Position numbers and translations under genes: made by a program | The notes under the pieces: model-generated | Databases searched by the model: none | What the model was told of the DNA's origin: nothing | What the model saw: only the letters and a program-made list of their open reading frames with translations | In this document: one piece after another, positions 33,573 to 42,075 of the stretch | Position numbering within the stretch: position 1 is the stretch's first letter | How the letters are laid out: each line of letters begins with the position of its first letter | Assembly (NCBI GenBank): GCA_019750135.1 | Contig: JAIEOV010000016.1 | Location: 248,001-312,000 of the forward strand | Direction of reading: 5' to 3' | DNA: 64,000 nt | From: Reyranella sp. | GTDB lineage: Bacteria > Pseudomonadota > Alphaproteobacteria > Reyranellales > Reyranellaceae

Positions 33573-33596
33573 CTGAACCCACTGCACCGACAAGCA

Positions 33597-33632
33597 GGCT
33601 GGCTTCCGCGACGACCGGAGGCCAGCCTTTTT
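33597..33632 (+). terminator. Rho-independent terminator after lipoprotein copy 1
   Basis: A stem of about 12 pairs (GGCTGGCTTCCG with CGGAGGCCAGCC, one G-T pair) with a 7-base loop is followed by TTTTT. It lies 25 bases after the stop at 33572. Confidence 0.88.
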
Positions 33633-33746
33633 GCGTGCCTTCAACAATCCGCCGTTACGCCGCCGCGTCGCCACGGTCGGCCGCGTACTGCCTGACGGGA
33701 AGGAACCAAACAGCCCTGGCAACACCTTCCGGTGAGGGCAAAATCA

Positions 33747-34178
33747 ATGCGCATTGTGAAATGGCTGGTCGGGGCTGGACTGCTGGCCTCGGCGACCGGC
33801 TGTGTTGAAGTGAATGGCGTACCGAACACCTCGATGGGGGGCTATCCGACAGGCTACGGCGGCTACCCCAGCAACGGCTACTACGGCCAACCGAACGCCG
33901 GCGGACTGCTGAGCAGCCTGTTCAGCCAGCCCAACTACTATCCGCCTTCCTATCCGCCGGCGTACTACCAGCCCGCACCGCAATACGTTCCGGTGCCGGT
34001 TGCTCAGCCGAGCTACCAGCCGAACTATCAGCAGACGAACTATGGCCAGACGACCGGCGGACGCCCGTCGTGGGCCCGCAGGGACCGCAACGGCAACGGC
34101 GTGCCCGACTGGAAGGAGCGCGATCGCAACGGCGACGGCATTCCCGACTACCAGCAGCGGCGCGGCCGCTCCGGCTAA
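33747..34178 (+). CDS. Tyr/Pro/Gln-rich lipoprotein with C-terminal calcium-type repeats, copy 2
   Basis: The 143-residue precursor has a lipoprotein signal (MRIVKWLVGAGLLASATGC, cysteine 19). Its low-complexity middle is rich in Gly, Tyr, Pro and Gln (GGYPTGYGGYPSNGYYG, SYPPAYYQPAPQYVPVPV). The C-terminus has two DxNxNG/DxNGDG loops (RDRNGNGVPDWKE and RDRNGDGIPDYQQ) very like copy 1. ATG 33747 is chosen; the ribosome binding site is GAGGG. The stop overlaps the convergent tannase gene by 4 bases. Function unknown; probably a surface protein. Confidence 0.75.
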   Translation: MRIVKWLVGAGLLASATGCVEVNGVPNTSMGGYPTGYGGYPSNGYYGQPNAGGLLSSLFSQPNYYPPSYPPAYYQPAPQYVPVPVAQPSYQPNYQQTNYGQTTGGRPSWARRDRNGNGVPDWKERDRNGDGIPDYQQRRGRSG

Positions 34179-35764
34179 TCGGGCGCCTTGCAGGCGAAGC
34201 TCGCCACGTCGTCGGGATTGCCCGATCCGGCGTAGCGGGCGACGAGGGGATAGGGGCAAAGCGGGCGGGTCCGCACGACTTTGCCCTTATCGACCTGCGA
34301 GGCCACGATGGTGGCCGGCGCCACGCCGTTCTCGACCCAGTTGATCAGCGCCGTCATGGCGTCGAACCGTTCCGGCCCGACGCCGCCGCGGCAATGGAAC
34401 ATGCCGGGCACCATGAACAGGCGGAAGAACTCCGGAGTCGTGAAGCCGTTGGCGCTGACCGCCTTCAGGTAATAGTCGATCGCCATGACCGGCGGCAGCG
34501 CCGTGTCGGCCCAGCCGAAGTACATCAGGATCTTGCCGCCCCGCGCGCGCAGGCCGCTGAGGTCCGGGTTGGTGGCGTTGAGTAGCGTGCGGGCATCGGC
34601 GTACTTGGCGATGTCCTTGGCGTAGTCGAATTTCGATACGTCGAGATTGGGATCGGACTTCGGCAGGAAATAGCGCACGAAGCTCTCGCCATAGATCTCG
34701 TGGATGGCGCGGCCGTTGGGCGCCGGGATCAGCCAGCGGCTCCAGCCGCTCTCCGCCGGCCCGCCGGTCACCGCCCCCGCGCCCACCGCTTCGGCGCCGA
34801 TCGGCTGGCCGAAATGCGCCGGCTTGCCGTCGACCGTGAGGCCTTCATAGATCTTCTTGATCGCGGCGGACTGCGCCGGGGTCAGGCAGGTCTCGCTGTC
34901 CTGGCCGGCCGGACATTGCGCCACGTCGCGCGCCGGATCGAAGTCGCAGCGCCGCGGATCGTCGATCAGGCCATCCTTCAGCCCGTCCTTGGCGTCGCAG
35001 CGGGCATAGGCGGCATCGGCGACGAGCTTCATCTTGGCGACGGGAATTGGCGTCGCTGCCATCACCTGACTGTTGCGCAAGCTCTGGGTCACCGTGTCGA
35101 CGAAGTTCAGCACCGGCGCGCCGGCGATGATGCCGTCGAAATCCTGCGGGAAGCGCTGGGCGCTGATCAGGCCCTGGCGGCCGCCGGTCGAGCAGCCGTC
35201 CCAGTAGGAATAGGCCGCCGCGCGCGCGTAGTAGGCGGCCACGATCCGCTTGGACTCGACCGCCGTCATGTGGACGGCGCGGAAAGCATAGTCGACGCGC
35301 TTCTGGTAGCTCATCGCGAAGCTCGCGACCGGCTCGGCGGTGGCGTCGTGGCCGGTATTGGTCTGCGCCGTGGCGAAGCCCTGCTTCAGCGCATTGGCGC
35401 GGATCATCGGCCGCGGACCGGAGTCGGGCGCCTCGCCGGCAAAGCCGCCGTTGCCGTGCATGTAGAAGCGGCGGTTCCAGCTCGAGGGCAGGTTCACCTC
35501 GAAGCGGATCTCGAGCTGGATCAGGCCAGTGACGCGGCAATGCTCGGGCACGCCGTCGGCCGCCGGGATCAGCTTGGCTGAGATGATCGTCGTCTCGGCC
35601 GTCGCCAGGCTCGGCACCGACGCGCAGCTCATGGCCGCCTGCGTCGAGCTCACGCCGTAGCGCACCATGGATTCGCCGGCGTCGATGAAGCTGTAGCCGT
35701 TCTGCGCCAGCGCCGCGGCCGGCATCAATGCAAGCGCCGCGACGATACTTCTAGCTGCGATCAT
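34175..35764 (-). CDS. Tannase/feruloyl esterase family protein (secreted)
   Basis: The 529-residue precursor has a signal peptide (MIAARSIVAALALMPAAALA). The nucleophile is the serine in DGCSTGGRQGL, the acid is in YFGWADTALPP, and the histidine is in VPGMFHCRGG. Cysteines flanking the catalytic site (WDGCSTGG and FHCRGG) form the disulfide typical of the family. Members hydrolyse galloyl or feruloyl esters or related aryl esters. ATG 35764 shares a base with the stop of the CoA-transferase gene (TGATG), so the two are coupled. Confidence 0.92.
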   Translation of the reverse strand: MIAARSIVAALALMPAAALAQNGYSFIDAGESMVRYGVSSTQAAMSCASVPSLATAETTIISAKLIPAADGVPEHCRVTGLIQLEIRFEVNLPSSWNRRFYMHGNGGFAGEAPDSGPRPMIRANALKQGFATAQTNTGHDATAEPVASFAMSYQKRVDYAFRAVHMTAVESKRIVAAYYARAAAYSYWDGCSTGGRQGLISAQRFPQDFDGIIAGAPVLNFVDTVTQSLRNSQVMAATPIPVAKMKLVADAAYARCDAKDGLKDGLIDDPRRCDFDPARDVAQCPAGQDSETCLTPAQSAAIKKIYEGLTVDGKPAHFGQPIGAEAVGAGAVTGGPAESGWSRWLIPAPNGRAIHEIYGESFVRYFLPKSDPNLDVSKFDYAKDIAKYADARTLLNATNPDLSGLRARGGKILMYFGWADTALPPVMAIDYYLKAVSANGFTTPEFFRLFMVPGMFHCRGGVGPERFDAMTALINWVENGVAPATIVASQVDKGKVVRTRPLCPYPLVARYAGSGNPDDVASFACKAPD

Positions 35765-36936
35765 CACTTGCCTCCCTTGTTCGTCGCCTGGCCTTTTGTC
35801 TTGCTCTTCGCACCACGGATCTCCGCGTCGTGCTGTCCCAGCGTCGGCGCGGCGCGGCGCACGCCGCCCTGGGTCGCCGACATCTTCAGCGGCACTCCCA
35901 GCGTCTTCTGCCGGCCGGCCTTGGCATGCTCGACCTCGGCCACCATGCCGCGTGCCAGGATCTGCGGATCGGTGAAGACTTCGTCGTGATGCAGCACGGG
36001 GCCGGCGGGGATGCCTTCGGCCTCCAGCGCCACCATCCAGTCGGCCGTGCTGCGCTTGGCGACTTCCGCCTGCAGGATACCCACGATCAGATCGTTATTC
36101 TTGACGCGCTCGGCGTTGGTTCTAAAGCGCGGATCGTCGGCCAGCTCGGGCTTGCCGATCATGGCGCAGAGCTTGCGGAAGAAGTTCTGCTGCGCGCCAC
36201 CGATGGTCACCCAACCGTCCGAGGTCTGAAAGACCTGGTAGGGCGAGGAGCCGCGATGCGCCTGGCCGAGCTTCTCCGGCCGCTTGCCGTTGGCGAAGTA
36301 GTTGGCGGCCTCGTAGACACCCAGCGACACCGTGGCCTCGAGCAGCGAGGTCTCGACCCACTGGCCCTCGCCGGTCTTCTGCCGCGCCTGCAGGGCCGCC
36401 AGCACGCCGATGGTGAGGTAGAGACCGGCGCCGACGTCGGAGATGGCGAGCGGGATGCGGTAGGGCGGGCCGTCCTTGGGGCCGGTCACCGACATCAGGC
36501 CGGACATCGCCTGGATCATGAGATCGAAGCCGCCGCGGCTGGCATAGGGGCCGGTCTGGCCGAAGCCCGAGATCGAGCCCAGGACCAACCGCGGGTTGCG
36601 CGCATGCAGCGCGTCCCAGCCGATGCCCAGGCGCTTGGCCACGCCGGGCCGGAAGTTCTCCAGCACCACGTCGGCATCGTCGACCAGCTCCCAGAACACG
36701 TCCAGGTCGGCCGGGTCCTTGAGATCGAGCCGGATGCCGCGCTTGTTGCGGTTCCACAGCATGAAGGGCGCACCCTCGCCTTCGACGAAGGGCGGCGCGC
36801 CGCGCATGGAATCGCCTTGCGGGCTTTCGATCTTGATGACGTCGGCGCCAAGATCGCCGAGCTGCATGCCGCAGAAAGGACCCGACAGATGCGTCGTCAG
36901 GTCGAGAACCACCAGGCCGTCGAGCGCGCCCGCCAT
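35764..36936 (-). CDS. Family III CoA-transferase (CaiB/BaiF type)
   Basis: The 390-residue protein has the family III pattern. GLVVLDLTTHLSGPFCGMQLGDLGADVIKIE is followed by NRNKRGIRLDLKDP and LENFRPGVAKRLGI, then GFGQTGPYASRGGFDLMIQAMSGLM, and the catalytic aspartate in AISDVGAGLYL. It moves CoA between organic acids, for example formyl-, succinyl- or carnitine-type substrates. It is the first gene of a pair with the tannase-family esterase, which suggests degradation of an aryl ester or its acid product. Confidence 0.94.
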   Translation of the reverse strand: MAGALDGLVVLDLTTHLSGPFCGMQLGDLGADVIKIESPQGDSMRGAPPFVEGEGAPFMLWNRNKRGIRLDLKDPADLDVFWELVDDADVVLENFRPGVAKRLGIGWDALHARNPRLVLGSISGFGQTGPYASRGGFDLMIQAMSGLMSVTGPKDGPPYRIPLAISDVGAGLYLTIGVLAALQARQKTGEGQWVETSLLEATVSLGVYEAANYFANGKRPEKLGQAHRGSSPYQVFQTSDGWVTIGGAQQNFFRKLCAMIGKPELADDPRFRTNAERVKNNDLIVGILQAEVAKRSTADWMVALEAEGIPAGPVLHHDEVFTDPQILARGMVAEVEHAKAGRQKTLGVPLKMSATQGGVRRAAPTLGQHDAEIRGAKSKTKGQATNKGGK

Positions 36937-36984
36937 GCTATTTGCCCAGCCGCTTTTTAGTCATGTCGGGTAATCTAGGCCGGC

Positions 36985-37875
36985 ATGGCTGCCCGCAACA
37001 AACCCTCTCTCGACACCCTCGGTGAAATCTTCCGCTTTGCCGCGAGCCGCTTTCGCGCTGCGCGTCTGGCCTATGGCCATGGCACGACCAACGCCCGCGA
37101 CGAGGCGGCCTTCCTGGTGCTGGAAGGCCTCGGCCTGCCGATCGACCGACTCGATCCGTACCTGGACCTGCGTCCGACCACCGCCGAACGGGCGCGGCTG
37201 CTGACGCTGATCGACGCCCGCATCAGCCTGCGCCTGCCGGCGCCTTATCTGGTGGGCGCGGCCTACATGCACGGCGTCCGCTTCCACGCCGACAGCCGCG
37301 CGCTGATCCCGCGCTCCTTCATCGGCGACATGCTGGCCGATGGCGTCCTGCCGATCGCCGACGCAGGCAAGATCAGGCGCGTGCTCGATCTCTGCACGGG
37401 CTCGGGTTGCCTCGCCATCCTGGCGGCGCTCACCTTCCCGCGGGCGCGCATCGATGCGGCGGACCTGTCGGCCGGCGCGCTGGCGCTGGCGCGGCGCAAC
37501 GTGGCGAGCCACCGGCTGGGCGATCGCATCGCGCTCCATCGCGGCGACCTCTTCGCGCCGGTGCGAGCCAAGCGCTACGACCTGATCCTGAGCAACCCGC
37601 CCTATGTCGACGCGCGCGGCATGGCAAAGCTTCCGCCGGAATACCGGCACGAGCCGCGCATGGCGTTGGCGGCAGGCGACGACGGCCTCGACCTGGTGCG
37701 CCGCATCCTCGCCCAGGCGCCGCAGCACCTCACCAAGGACGGCGCGCTGATCTGCGAGATCGGCCGTGGTCGCCGCAATCTGGAATCCGCCTTCCCCAAC
37801 CTGCGCTTCCTCTGGCTCGACACGGAGCAGAGCGAGGGCGAGGTTTTCTGGATTGCGAGGAAGGACCTCTTGTGA
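36985..37875 (+). CDS. prmB: Ribosomal protein L3 N5-glutamine methyltransferase PrmB-like
   Basis: The 296-residue protein is a class I SAM methyltransferase of the PrmB/PrmC group. The N-terminal helical domain carries PYLVGAAYMHGVRFHADSRALIPRSFIGDML, which matches PrmB, and the SAM site is VLDLCTGSGCLAIL. The catalytic NPPY is in YDLILSNPPYVDARGMAKLPPEYRHEP. It methylates a glutamine of ribosomal protein L3. It is divergent from the CoA-transferase gene and is followed by a 340-base gene-free region. Confidence 0.9.
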   Translation: MAARNKPSLDTLGEIFRFAASRFRAARLAYGHGTTNARDEAAFLVLEGLGLPIDRLDPYLDLRPTTAERARLLTLIDARISLRLPAPYLVGAAYMHGVRFHADSRALIPRSFIGDMLADGVLPIADAGKIRRVLDLCTGSGCLAILAALTFPRARIDAADLSAGALALARRNVASHRLGDRIALHRGDLFAPVRAKRYDLILSNPPYVDARGMAKLPPEYRHEPRMALAAGDDGLDLVRRILAQAPQHLTKDGALICEIGRGRRNLESAFPNLRFLWLDTEQSEGEVFWIARKDLL

Positions 37876-37879
37876 CCGT

Positions 37880-37972
37880 GCGCGATGGTAAACGGATGAA
37901 CGATGCATGGAGGGGGACGCCTGAAAGTGCGGCGGCCTGAAAATAACTTAAGTGCTCGTCCCTGTCAATAAC
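37880..37972. repeat. Interspersed repeat, copy A, in a 340-base gene-free region
   Basis: GCGATGG, GGATGAACGATGCAT, GAG, GGG, then AATAACTTAAGTGCTC and CAATAACTATGG form a roughly 95-base pattern that returns at 41110-41205 with about two thirds of positions alike. The rest of 37876-38193 holds no gene that I can support; a plus-strand frame of 88 codons there has atypical composition. A terminator for the phosphofructokinase gene closes the region. Confidence 0.5.
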
Positions 37973-38193
37973 TATGGTGCGATCCGGCCGTTTCGTCGTC
38001 GCGATTTTCCAAGCACCAGGGCCGGCCCCTTTGCAGCGACCCGCCGGCCATACCGGGTTCTTTTATTGCGACTTTTGACGCTCTGGGACGGGCCATGTCT
38101 GGGACTGCTGCCCGCTATCATACAATTCCTTGATCCCTCGACCGACATGAAGCCAGTGCTGTCATCGTATGGGATCGAGCTCGATCAACCGGC

Positions 38194-38216
38194 AAAAAGC
38201 TCTGTGACGAGCTTTT
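38194..38216 (-). terminator. Terminator of the phosphofructokinase gene
   Basis: AAAAGCTC, six bases, GAGCTTTT forms an 8-bp stem that, read on the minus strand, ends in TTTTT. It begins at the stop codon of the gene. The A and T runs on both sides would also let it work in the other direction. Confidence 0.75.
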
Positions 38217-39288
38217 AGGATCTGTCCCCCAGGCAGATCCCCAACGCCCGCGCCGTACGGACCAGCGCGCCGTCCTTATCGACGGTGCGTGATTTGCCGA
38301 CCACCTTTTCCAGCGGCACGTCGATCACCTGGCGGTTCCACCACGCCACCATGCGGTCGGCCTTGCCTTCGGCCAGCAGGTCGACGGCGCGCACGCCGAA
38401 CGCCGAGGCGAGCAGCCTGTCCTCCGCGGTCGGCATGGCGCCGCGCTGGACGTGGCCCAGCACCGTGGCCCGGGCCTCTGCGTCGGTGGCCTTGCTCAGG
38501 CGCCGCGCCAGCCATTCACCAATGCCATGGTGCGGAGCATCGCTGTCGAGGTCGGTCGCCTCGTCCGAATGCCCGGCCGCCTCGGCAACCACGACCAGCG
38601 CCGATTGGCGGTCGGCGGCGCGCAGCTTGGCGATGTGCGCCACCACATGCTTCAGATGCCAGCGCACCTCGGGGATCAGCACCACGTCGGCGCCGCCGGC
38701 GATGGCGGCGGCGATGGCGATGTGGCCGGCGTCGCGGCCCATCACCTCCAGCACCATGACGCGCTCGTGGCTGGCGCCGGTCGGATGCAGGCGGTCGAGC
38801 GCCTCGGTGGCGATGGCGACGGCGGTGGAATAGCCGATCGCGCGCTCGGTGTTGGCGACGTCGTTGTCGATCGTCTTGGGTATGCCGATGAACGGGACCT
38901 TCGACGGCGCCATGAGCCGCCGCAGGATGTCGAGGCTGCCGTCGCCACCGATGCCGATCAGCCCGTCGAGCTTCAGCGTGCTCAGGCCTTTCAGCATCTC
39001 GGCCGAACGATCCTTCTTGCCGCCGCCGGGCATGGGGAAGGCGAAGGGATCGCCGCGGTTGGTGGTGCCGAGGAACGTGCCGCCCTGGCGCGCCAGCGCC
39101 GCGTCGAGGTCGTCGGGATCGAGCTCGACGGCGTCGACCGGCCGGTCCAGCAGGCCGTGCGTGCCGGATCGCAGGCCGATAGTGGTCCAGCCGTAGCCGT
39201 GATGAGCCCGCAACGCCACGGCGCGAATCGCGGCGTTGAGACCGCCGCAATCGCCGCCGCTGGTCAGGATGCCAATCCGCTTGGTCAT
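38215..39288 (-). CDS. pfkA: 6-phosphofructokinase, group III (mixed-substrate type)
   Basis: The 357-residue enzyme phosphorylates fructose 6-phosphate. It has the motifs GILTSGGDCGGLNAAIRA, IGIGGDGSLDIL, GIPKTIDNDV, ATEALDRLHPTGASHERVMVLEVMGRDAG and LGHVQRGAMPT. Glycine in GGDGS suggests ATP use, while lysine in PKTIDND is found in pyrophosphate enzymes and in group III mixed-type PFKs. The length of about 350 fits group III. AGGAGG seven bases before ATG 39288 fixes the start. Two perfect palindromes lie upstream. Confidence 0.93.
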   Translation of the reverse strand: MTKRIGILTSGGDCGGLNAAIRAVALRAHHGYGWTTIGLRSGTHGLLDRPVDAVELDPDDLDAALARQGGTFLGTTNRGDPFAFPMPGGGKKDRSAEMLKGLSTLKLDGLIGIGGDGSLDILRRLMAPSKVPFIGIPKTIDNDVANTERAIGYSTAVAIATEALDRLHPTGASHERVMVLEVMGRDAGHIAIAAAIAGGADVVLIPEVRWHLKHVVAHIAKLRAADRQSALVVVAEAAGHSDEATDLDSDAPHHGIGEWLARRLSKATDAEARATVLGHVQRGAMPTAEDRLLASAFGVRAVDLLAEGKADRMVAWWNRQVIDVPLEKVVGKSRTVDKDGALVRTARALGICLGDRS

Positions 39289-39308
39289 GCACCGCCTCCT
39301 CACCTAAA

Positions 39309-39348
39309 GCACATTCCGTCCGGCTGAAATCAGCCGGACGGAATGTGC
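39309..39348. repeat. Perfect 40-bp palindrome
   Basis: GCACATTCCGTCCGGCTGA, AA, then the exact complement. The 19-bp stem with a two-base loop lies 20 bases upstream of the phosphofructokinase ATG, in its leader or promoter. Confidence 0.85.
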
Positions 39349-39378
39349 CCTGTGAACTCAACACTCGTCGCGCGCGCG

Positions 39379-39423
39379 TTTCCGATCAGGTGGAACCCGC
39401 GCGCGGTTCCACCTGATCGGAAA
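39379..39423. repeat. Perfect 19-bp stem palindrome with 7-base loop
   Basis: TTTCCGATCAGGTGGAACC, cgcgcgc, then the exact complement. GATCGGAAACCGCTCTA at its right edge resembles dispersed palindromic units I know from other alphaproteobacterial intergenic regions. It lies 18 bases upstream of the GNAT start. Confidence 0.85.
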
Positions 39424-39440
39424 CCGCTCTACTCTAGCAA

Positions 39441-39995
39441 ATGCGTTCAACACCAAAGAAACAACCGACCTTCGCCACCAAAAGGTTGCGGCTGCGCGCC
39501 TTCCGCGCCAGTGACATCGAAGCCCTGCACGCGCTCTACGGCGATGCCGACAATCTCCGCTACTGGAGCACGCCGCCCAGCGCCAACCTCGCCGCGACAC
39601 GCCGCGCGATGCGCTGGCATCTCACCTACCGGCCACGCCAGTACGTGATATGGGCGGTCGAGGAGAGCAAGAGCCGCAAGGTGGTCGGCATGATCAACTA
39701 TCACCATCGCAATCTCAGGGAACAGCGCGTCGATGTCGGCTGGCTGATCGCACCGCAGCACTCGGGCAAGGGCTACATGACCGAAGCGGGCCGAGCCTTG
39801 CTGCGCCACCTGTTCGACGATCTCGGCGTTCACAAGGTCGAGGCGCTGATCCTGCCGGCCAACAAATCCTCGTCGGCCCTGGCCAAGAGGCTGGGGTTCC
39901 GCAAGGAGGGCGGTCCCATCCGCGACCGCTGGTCGGTCGACGGCAAGTGGCATAGCGTCATGCTCTACGGACTGATCGCTGGAGAGGAACAGTAA
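39441..39995 (+). CDS. GNAT-family N-acetyltransferase (RimJ/RimL-like)
   Basis: The 184-residue protein has the RimJ/RimL-type start ATKRLRLRAFRASDIEALHALYGDADN and the acetyl-CoA loop VGWLIAPQHSGKGYMTEAGRALLRHLFDDLGVHKVEA. NKSSSALAKRLGFRKEG is the conserved C-terminal motif. It acetylates an amino group of a protein N-terminus or small molecule, unknown here. It lies six bases before the next gene on the same strand, so they are probably co-transcribed. Confidence 0.9.
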   Translation: MRSTPKKQPTFATKRLRLRAFRASDIEALHALYGDADNLRYWSTPPSANLAATRRAMRWHLTYRPRQYVIWAVEESKSRKVVGMINYHHRNLREQRVDVGWLIAPQHSGKGYMTEAGRALLRHLFDDLGVHKVEALILPANKSSSALAKRLGFRKEGGPIRDRWSVDGKWHSVMLYGLIAGEEQ

Positions 39996-40000
39996 TTCCA

Positions 40001-40954
40001 ATGGCCGCCATGCAAGCCTGGACGCGCGAAACGATCCAACCTGCCGACTGGACGGTGCCCCTGCCGGCCGCGGCCCTCGCCGAATTGCGCGCCGTGCTGG
40101 CGGAACTCAGGCGCGCGCCGTTGCCGACCTTCCTGCTCGATCCCGCCGACTTCGCGCTCGATGCCTGCCGCGCGACCATGGCCGAAGTGCGCCGCGTCAC
40201 GCAGCACGGGGCGATGTTCGCCGTGCTCGACCGCCTGCCGGTCGCGGAGATGAGCCGTGACGAGACCATCCAGCTCTACTGGCTGTTGTCGAGCCTGCTG
40301 TCCCGCCCGGTGGCGCAGAAGCTGAACGGCCAGATGTTCTTCGACGTGCGCGACACCGGCGCCAAGCTCAGTCCCGGCTCGGGCATCCGGCCGACCGTGA
40401 CCAACGTCGACCTGCGCTTCCACAACGACAATTCCTACAACGAATCGCCGCCCGACTACGTCTGCCTGCTCTGCCTGCATCCAGCCAAGGAGGGCGGCGT
40501 CAGCCAGGTGATGAGCGTCGCCACGGTCCACGATGCCCTGCAGCAACGCTTCCCCGAGCTGATGGACCGGCTGTACCGGCCCTTCTGGTACGACCGTCAC
40601 GCCGAGCATCAGCCCGACGAGCCCACGACGTTCGCCGCGCCGATCTTCGAGCGCGGGGCGGACGGGACGGTGAAGGCGCGGCTGGCGCTGTCGGAGATCT
40701 TCGCGGGCTACGAGCTGCGCGGCGAACGCATGGACAACGAGACCGCCTCGGCGCTCGCGGCGGTGCAGTCGGTGTTCGACCAGCCCGAACTGCGCGTCGA
40801 GCTCGACTTCGCGCCCGGCCAAATCCAGTACGTCAACAATCGCGCCACCGGCCACGCCCGCACCGAGTTCGTCGACCATCCGGAACCCGAGCGCCGCCGG
40901 CATCTCGTGCGGCTCTGGCTGCGCGACCACGGCAGGCGCACGTATCGCGGCTAA
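40001..40954 (+). CDS. TauD/TfdA-family Fe(II)/2-oxoglutarate dioxygenase
   Basis: The 317-residue protein carries the iron-binding HND motif in LRFHNDNSYNESPPDYVCLLCLHPAKEGG, a distal histidine in NRATGHARTEF and an arginine-rich end RRRHLVRLWLRDHGR that would bind 2-oxoglutarate. The substrate is unknown; relatives act on taurine, carnitine precursors, herbicides or amino acids. It follows the GNAT gene by six bases. GTCC-rich intergenic DNA without a gene follows. Confidence 0.87.
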   Translation: MAAMQAWTRETIQPADWTVPLPAAALAELRAVLAELRRAPLPTFLLDPADFALDACRATMAEVRRVTQHGAMFAVLDRLPVAEMSRDETIQLYWLLSSLLSRPVAQKLNGQMFFDVRDTGAKLSPGSGIRPTVTNVDLRFHNDNSYNESPPDYVCLLCLHPAKEGGVSQVMSVATVHDALQQRFPELMDRLYRPFWYDRHAEHQPDEPTTFAAPIFERGADGTVKARLALSEIFAGYELRGERMDNETASALAAVQSVFDQPELRVELDFAPGQIQYVNNRATGHARTEFVDHPEPERRRHLVRLWLRDHGRRTYRG

Positions 40955-41371
40955 AAGCGGCGGGGCAATGCATGCATTGCCGTCAGAGGTCGGGAGGTTT
41001 CCGGGGGTTTCCGGCGTTTCCGCCGAGCAGCGTAGCGTTGCCTCCGTCGCCGACCCACCATCCATGGGGGCCTCGCCGCGAATCTCGATACGCCGACCGG
41101 TGCGGCTGGCGCGATGGATATCGGATGAACGATGCATAGAGCGGGGCGGCGGGAGCAAGCATCGGGTCAATATAACCTAGGTGCTCATCAGGATCAACTA
41201 CGGTTTTAGTTATTGCGTGCCAAAAGGGGCATTTGGACGCAATAATGAATTCGGGACGCAGCGGTGCAGGCAGTGCTGGCAACCCGGACCTCCGCATCGA
41301 CTCGTCCGCCGCGCAGGTTGAACGAACCAATCAATCTTTGATTGAACTGCTGTACGTCGCACAATGGCGGC
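40955..41371. other. Gene-free region containing repeat copy B
   Basis: About 415 bases without a credible gene. It holds the interspersed repeat at 41110-41205 and, next to it, the small inverted repeat AACTA/TTAGTTAT near 41197-41213. The DNA after about 41160 is less GC-rich than its surroundings. No terminator or RNA was recognised. Confidence 0.5.
41110..41205. repeat. Interspersed repeat, copy B
   Basis: GCGATGG, GGATGAACGATGCAT, GAG, GGG, then AATATAACCTAGGTGCTC and ATCAACTACGG follow the same order and spacing as copy A at 37880-37972. The 15-base core GGATGAACGATGCAT is identical. The origin is unknown. Confidence 0.5.
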
Positions 41372-41881
41372 ATGAAGGACCGTTACACGACCTTCGCCGG
41401 CTACAATGCCTGGGCGAACCGCCGCCTCTACGACGCCGCTGCCGCGCTGTCCGATGCCGACTATCGCGCCGACAAGGGCGCGTTCTTCAAGTCGATGCAC
41501 GGCACGCTGAACCATCTGCTGGCCACCGACCGCATCTGGATGAAGCGCTTCACCGGCGAGGGCGAGGCACCCGACCGGCTGGACGCCATCATGCACGAAC
41601 GCCTGGCCGACCTGCGGGCAGCCCGCGAGGCCGAAGACCGGCGCATCATTGGCTACATCGGCGGCCTCGACGAGGCGCATCTCGCCGGCGTGATCCGCTA
41701 TCGCCGCGTGTCCAGCCCCGAGGAGTTCGTGCAGAAGCTGACGCCGGCGCTGGATCACTGGTTCAACCACCAGACCCATCATCGCGGTCACGCGCATATG
41801 ATCCTGACCAGCCTTGGCAAGACGGCGCCGGAGCTCGATCTTCTCTACTACCAGCGCGAGGCCGACGCCGGCCGCGCCTGA
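41372..41881 (+). CDS. DinB family protein
   Basis: The 169-residue protein matches the DinB four-helix-bundle family (YfiT-like fold). TTFAGYNAWANRRLYDAAAALSDADY opens helix 1, GTLNHLLATDRIWMKRF gives the first metal histidine, and HWFNHQTHHRGHAHMIL gives the second and third. Family members are metal-dependent thiol transferases or stress proteins. ATG 41372 is chosen. A palindromic repeat follows the stop directly and ends in TTTTTT, so it may terminate transcription. Confidence 0.9.
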   Translation: MKDRYTTFAGYNAWANRRLYDAAAALSDADYRADKGAFFKSMHGTLNHLLATDRIWMKRFTGEGEAPDRLDAIMHERLADLRAAREAEDRRIIGYIGGLDEAHLAGVIRYRRVSSPEEFVQKLTPALDHWFNHQTHHRGHAHMILTSLGKTAPELDLLYYQREADAGRA

Positions 41882-41888
41882 AACGCAA

Positions 41889-42053
41889 GGCTATCGAATG
41901 TGACCAATTTCCCCGTCATCCCGAGCGAAGCCGCCCGAGGGGCGGCGTAGCCGAGGGACCTGTTTGTCGACGCATCAACAAAACAGGTCCCTCCGCTACG
42001 CCTCGCTGCGCTCGGCTCCCGTCGGGATGACGGGTTTTTTGGATGCGATAGCC
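41889..42053. repeat. MITE-like palindromic element, family R1 copy 1
   Basis: The core runs from CCCGTCATCCCGAGCGAAGCC to CGTCGGGATGACGGG (41912-42034) and folds on itself, with the centre ACCTGTTTG...ACAAAACAGGT. The outer ends GGCTATCGAAT and ATGCGATAGCC are inverted repeats. Related copies are at 55015-55138 and 57017-57209. The right side carries TTTTTT, so it may act as terminator for the DinB gene. Confidence 0.78.
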
Positions 42054-42075
42054 CTGCCTGAAACGGAGTGTCGCG

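Noticed and set aside
37952..38218. 88-codon plus-strand frame after prmB
   Set aside because: No family, poor codon pattern, no ribosome binding site, and it ends within the phosphofructokinase terminator.
41233..42030. 265-codon plus-strand frame over DinB
   Set aside because: It overlaps DinB in another frame and runs through the palindromic repeat.
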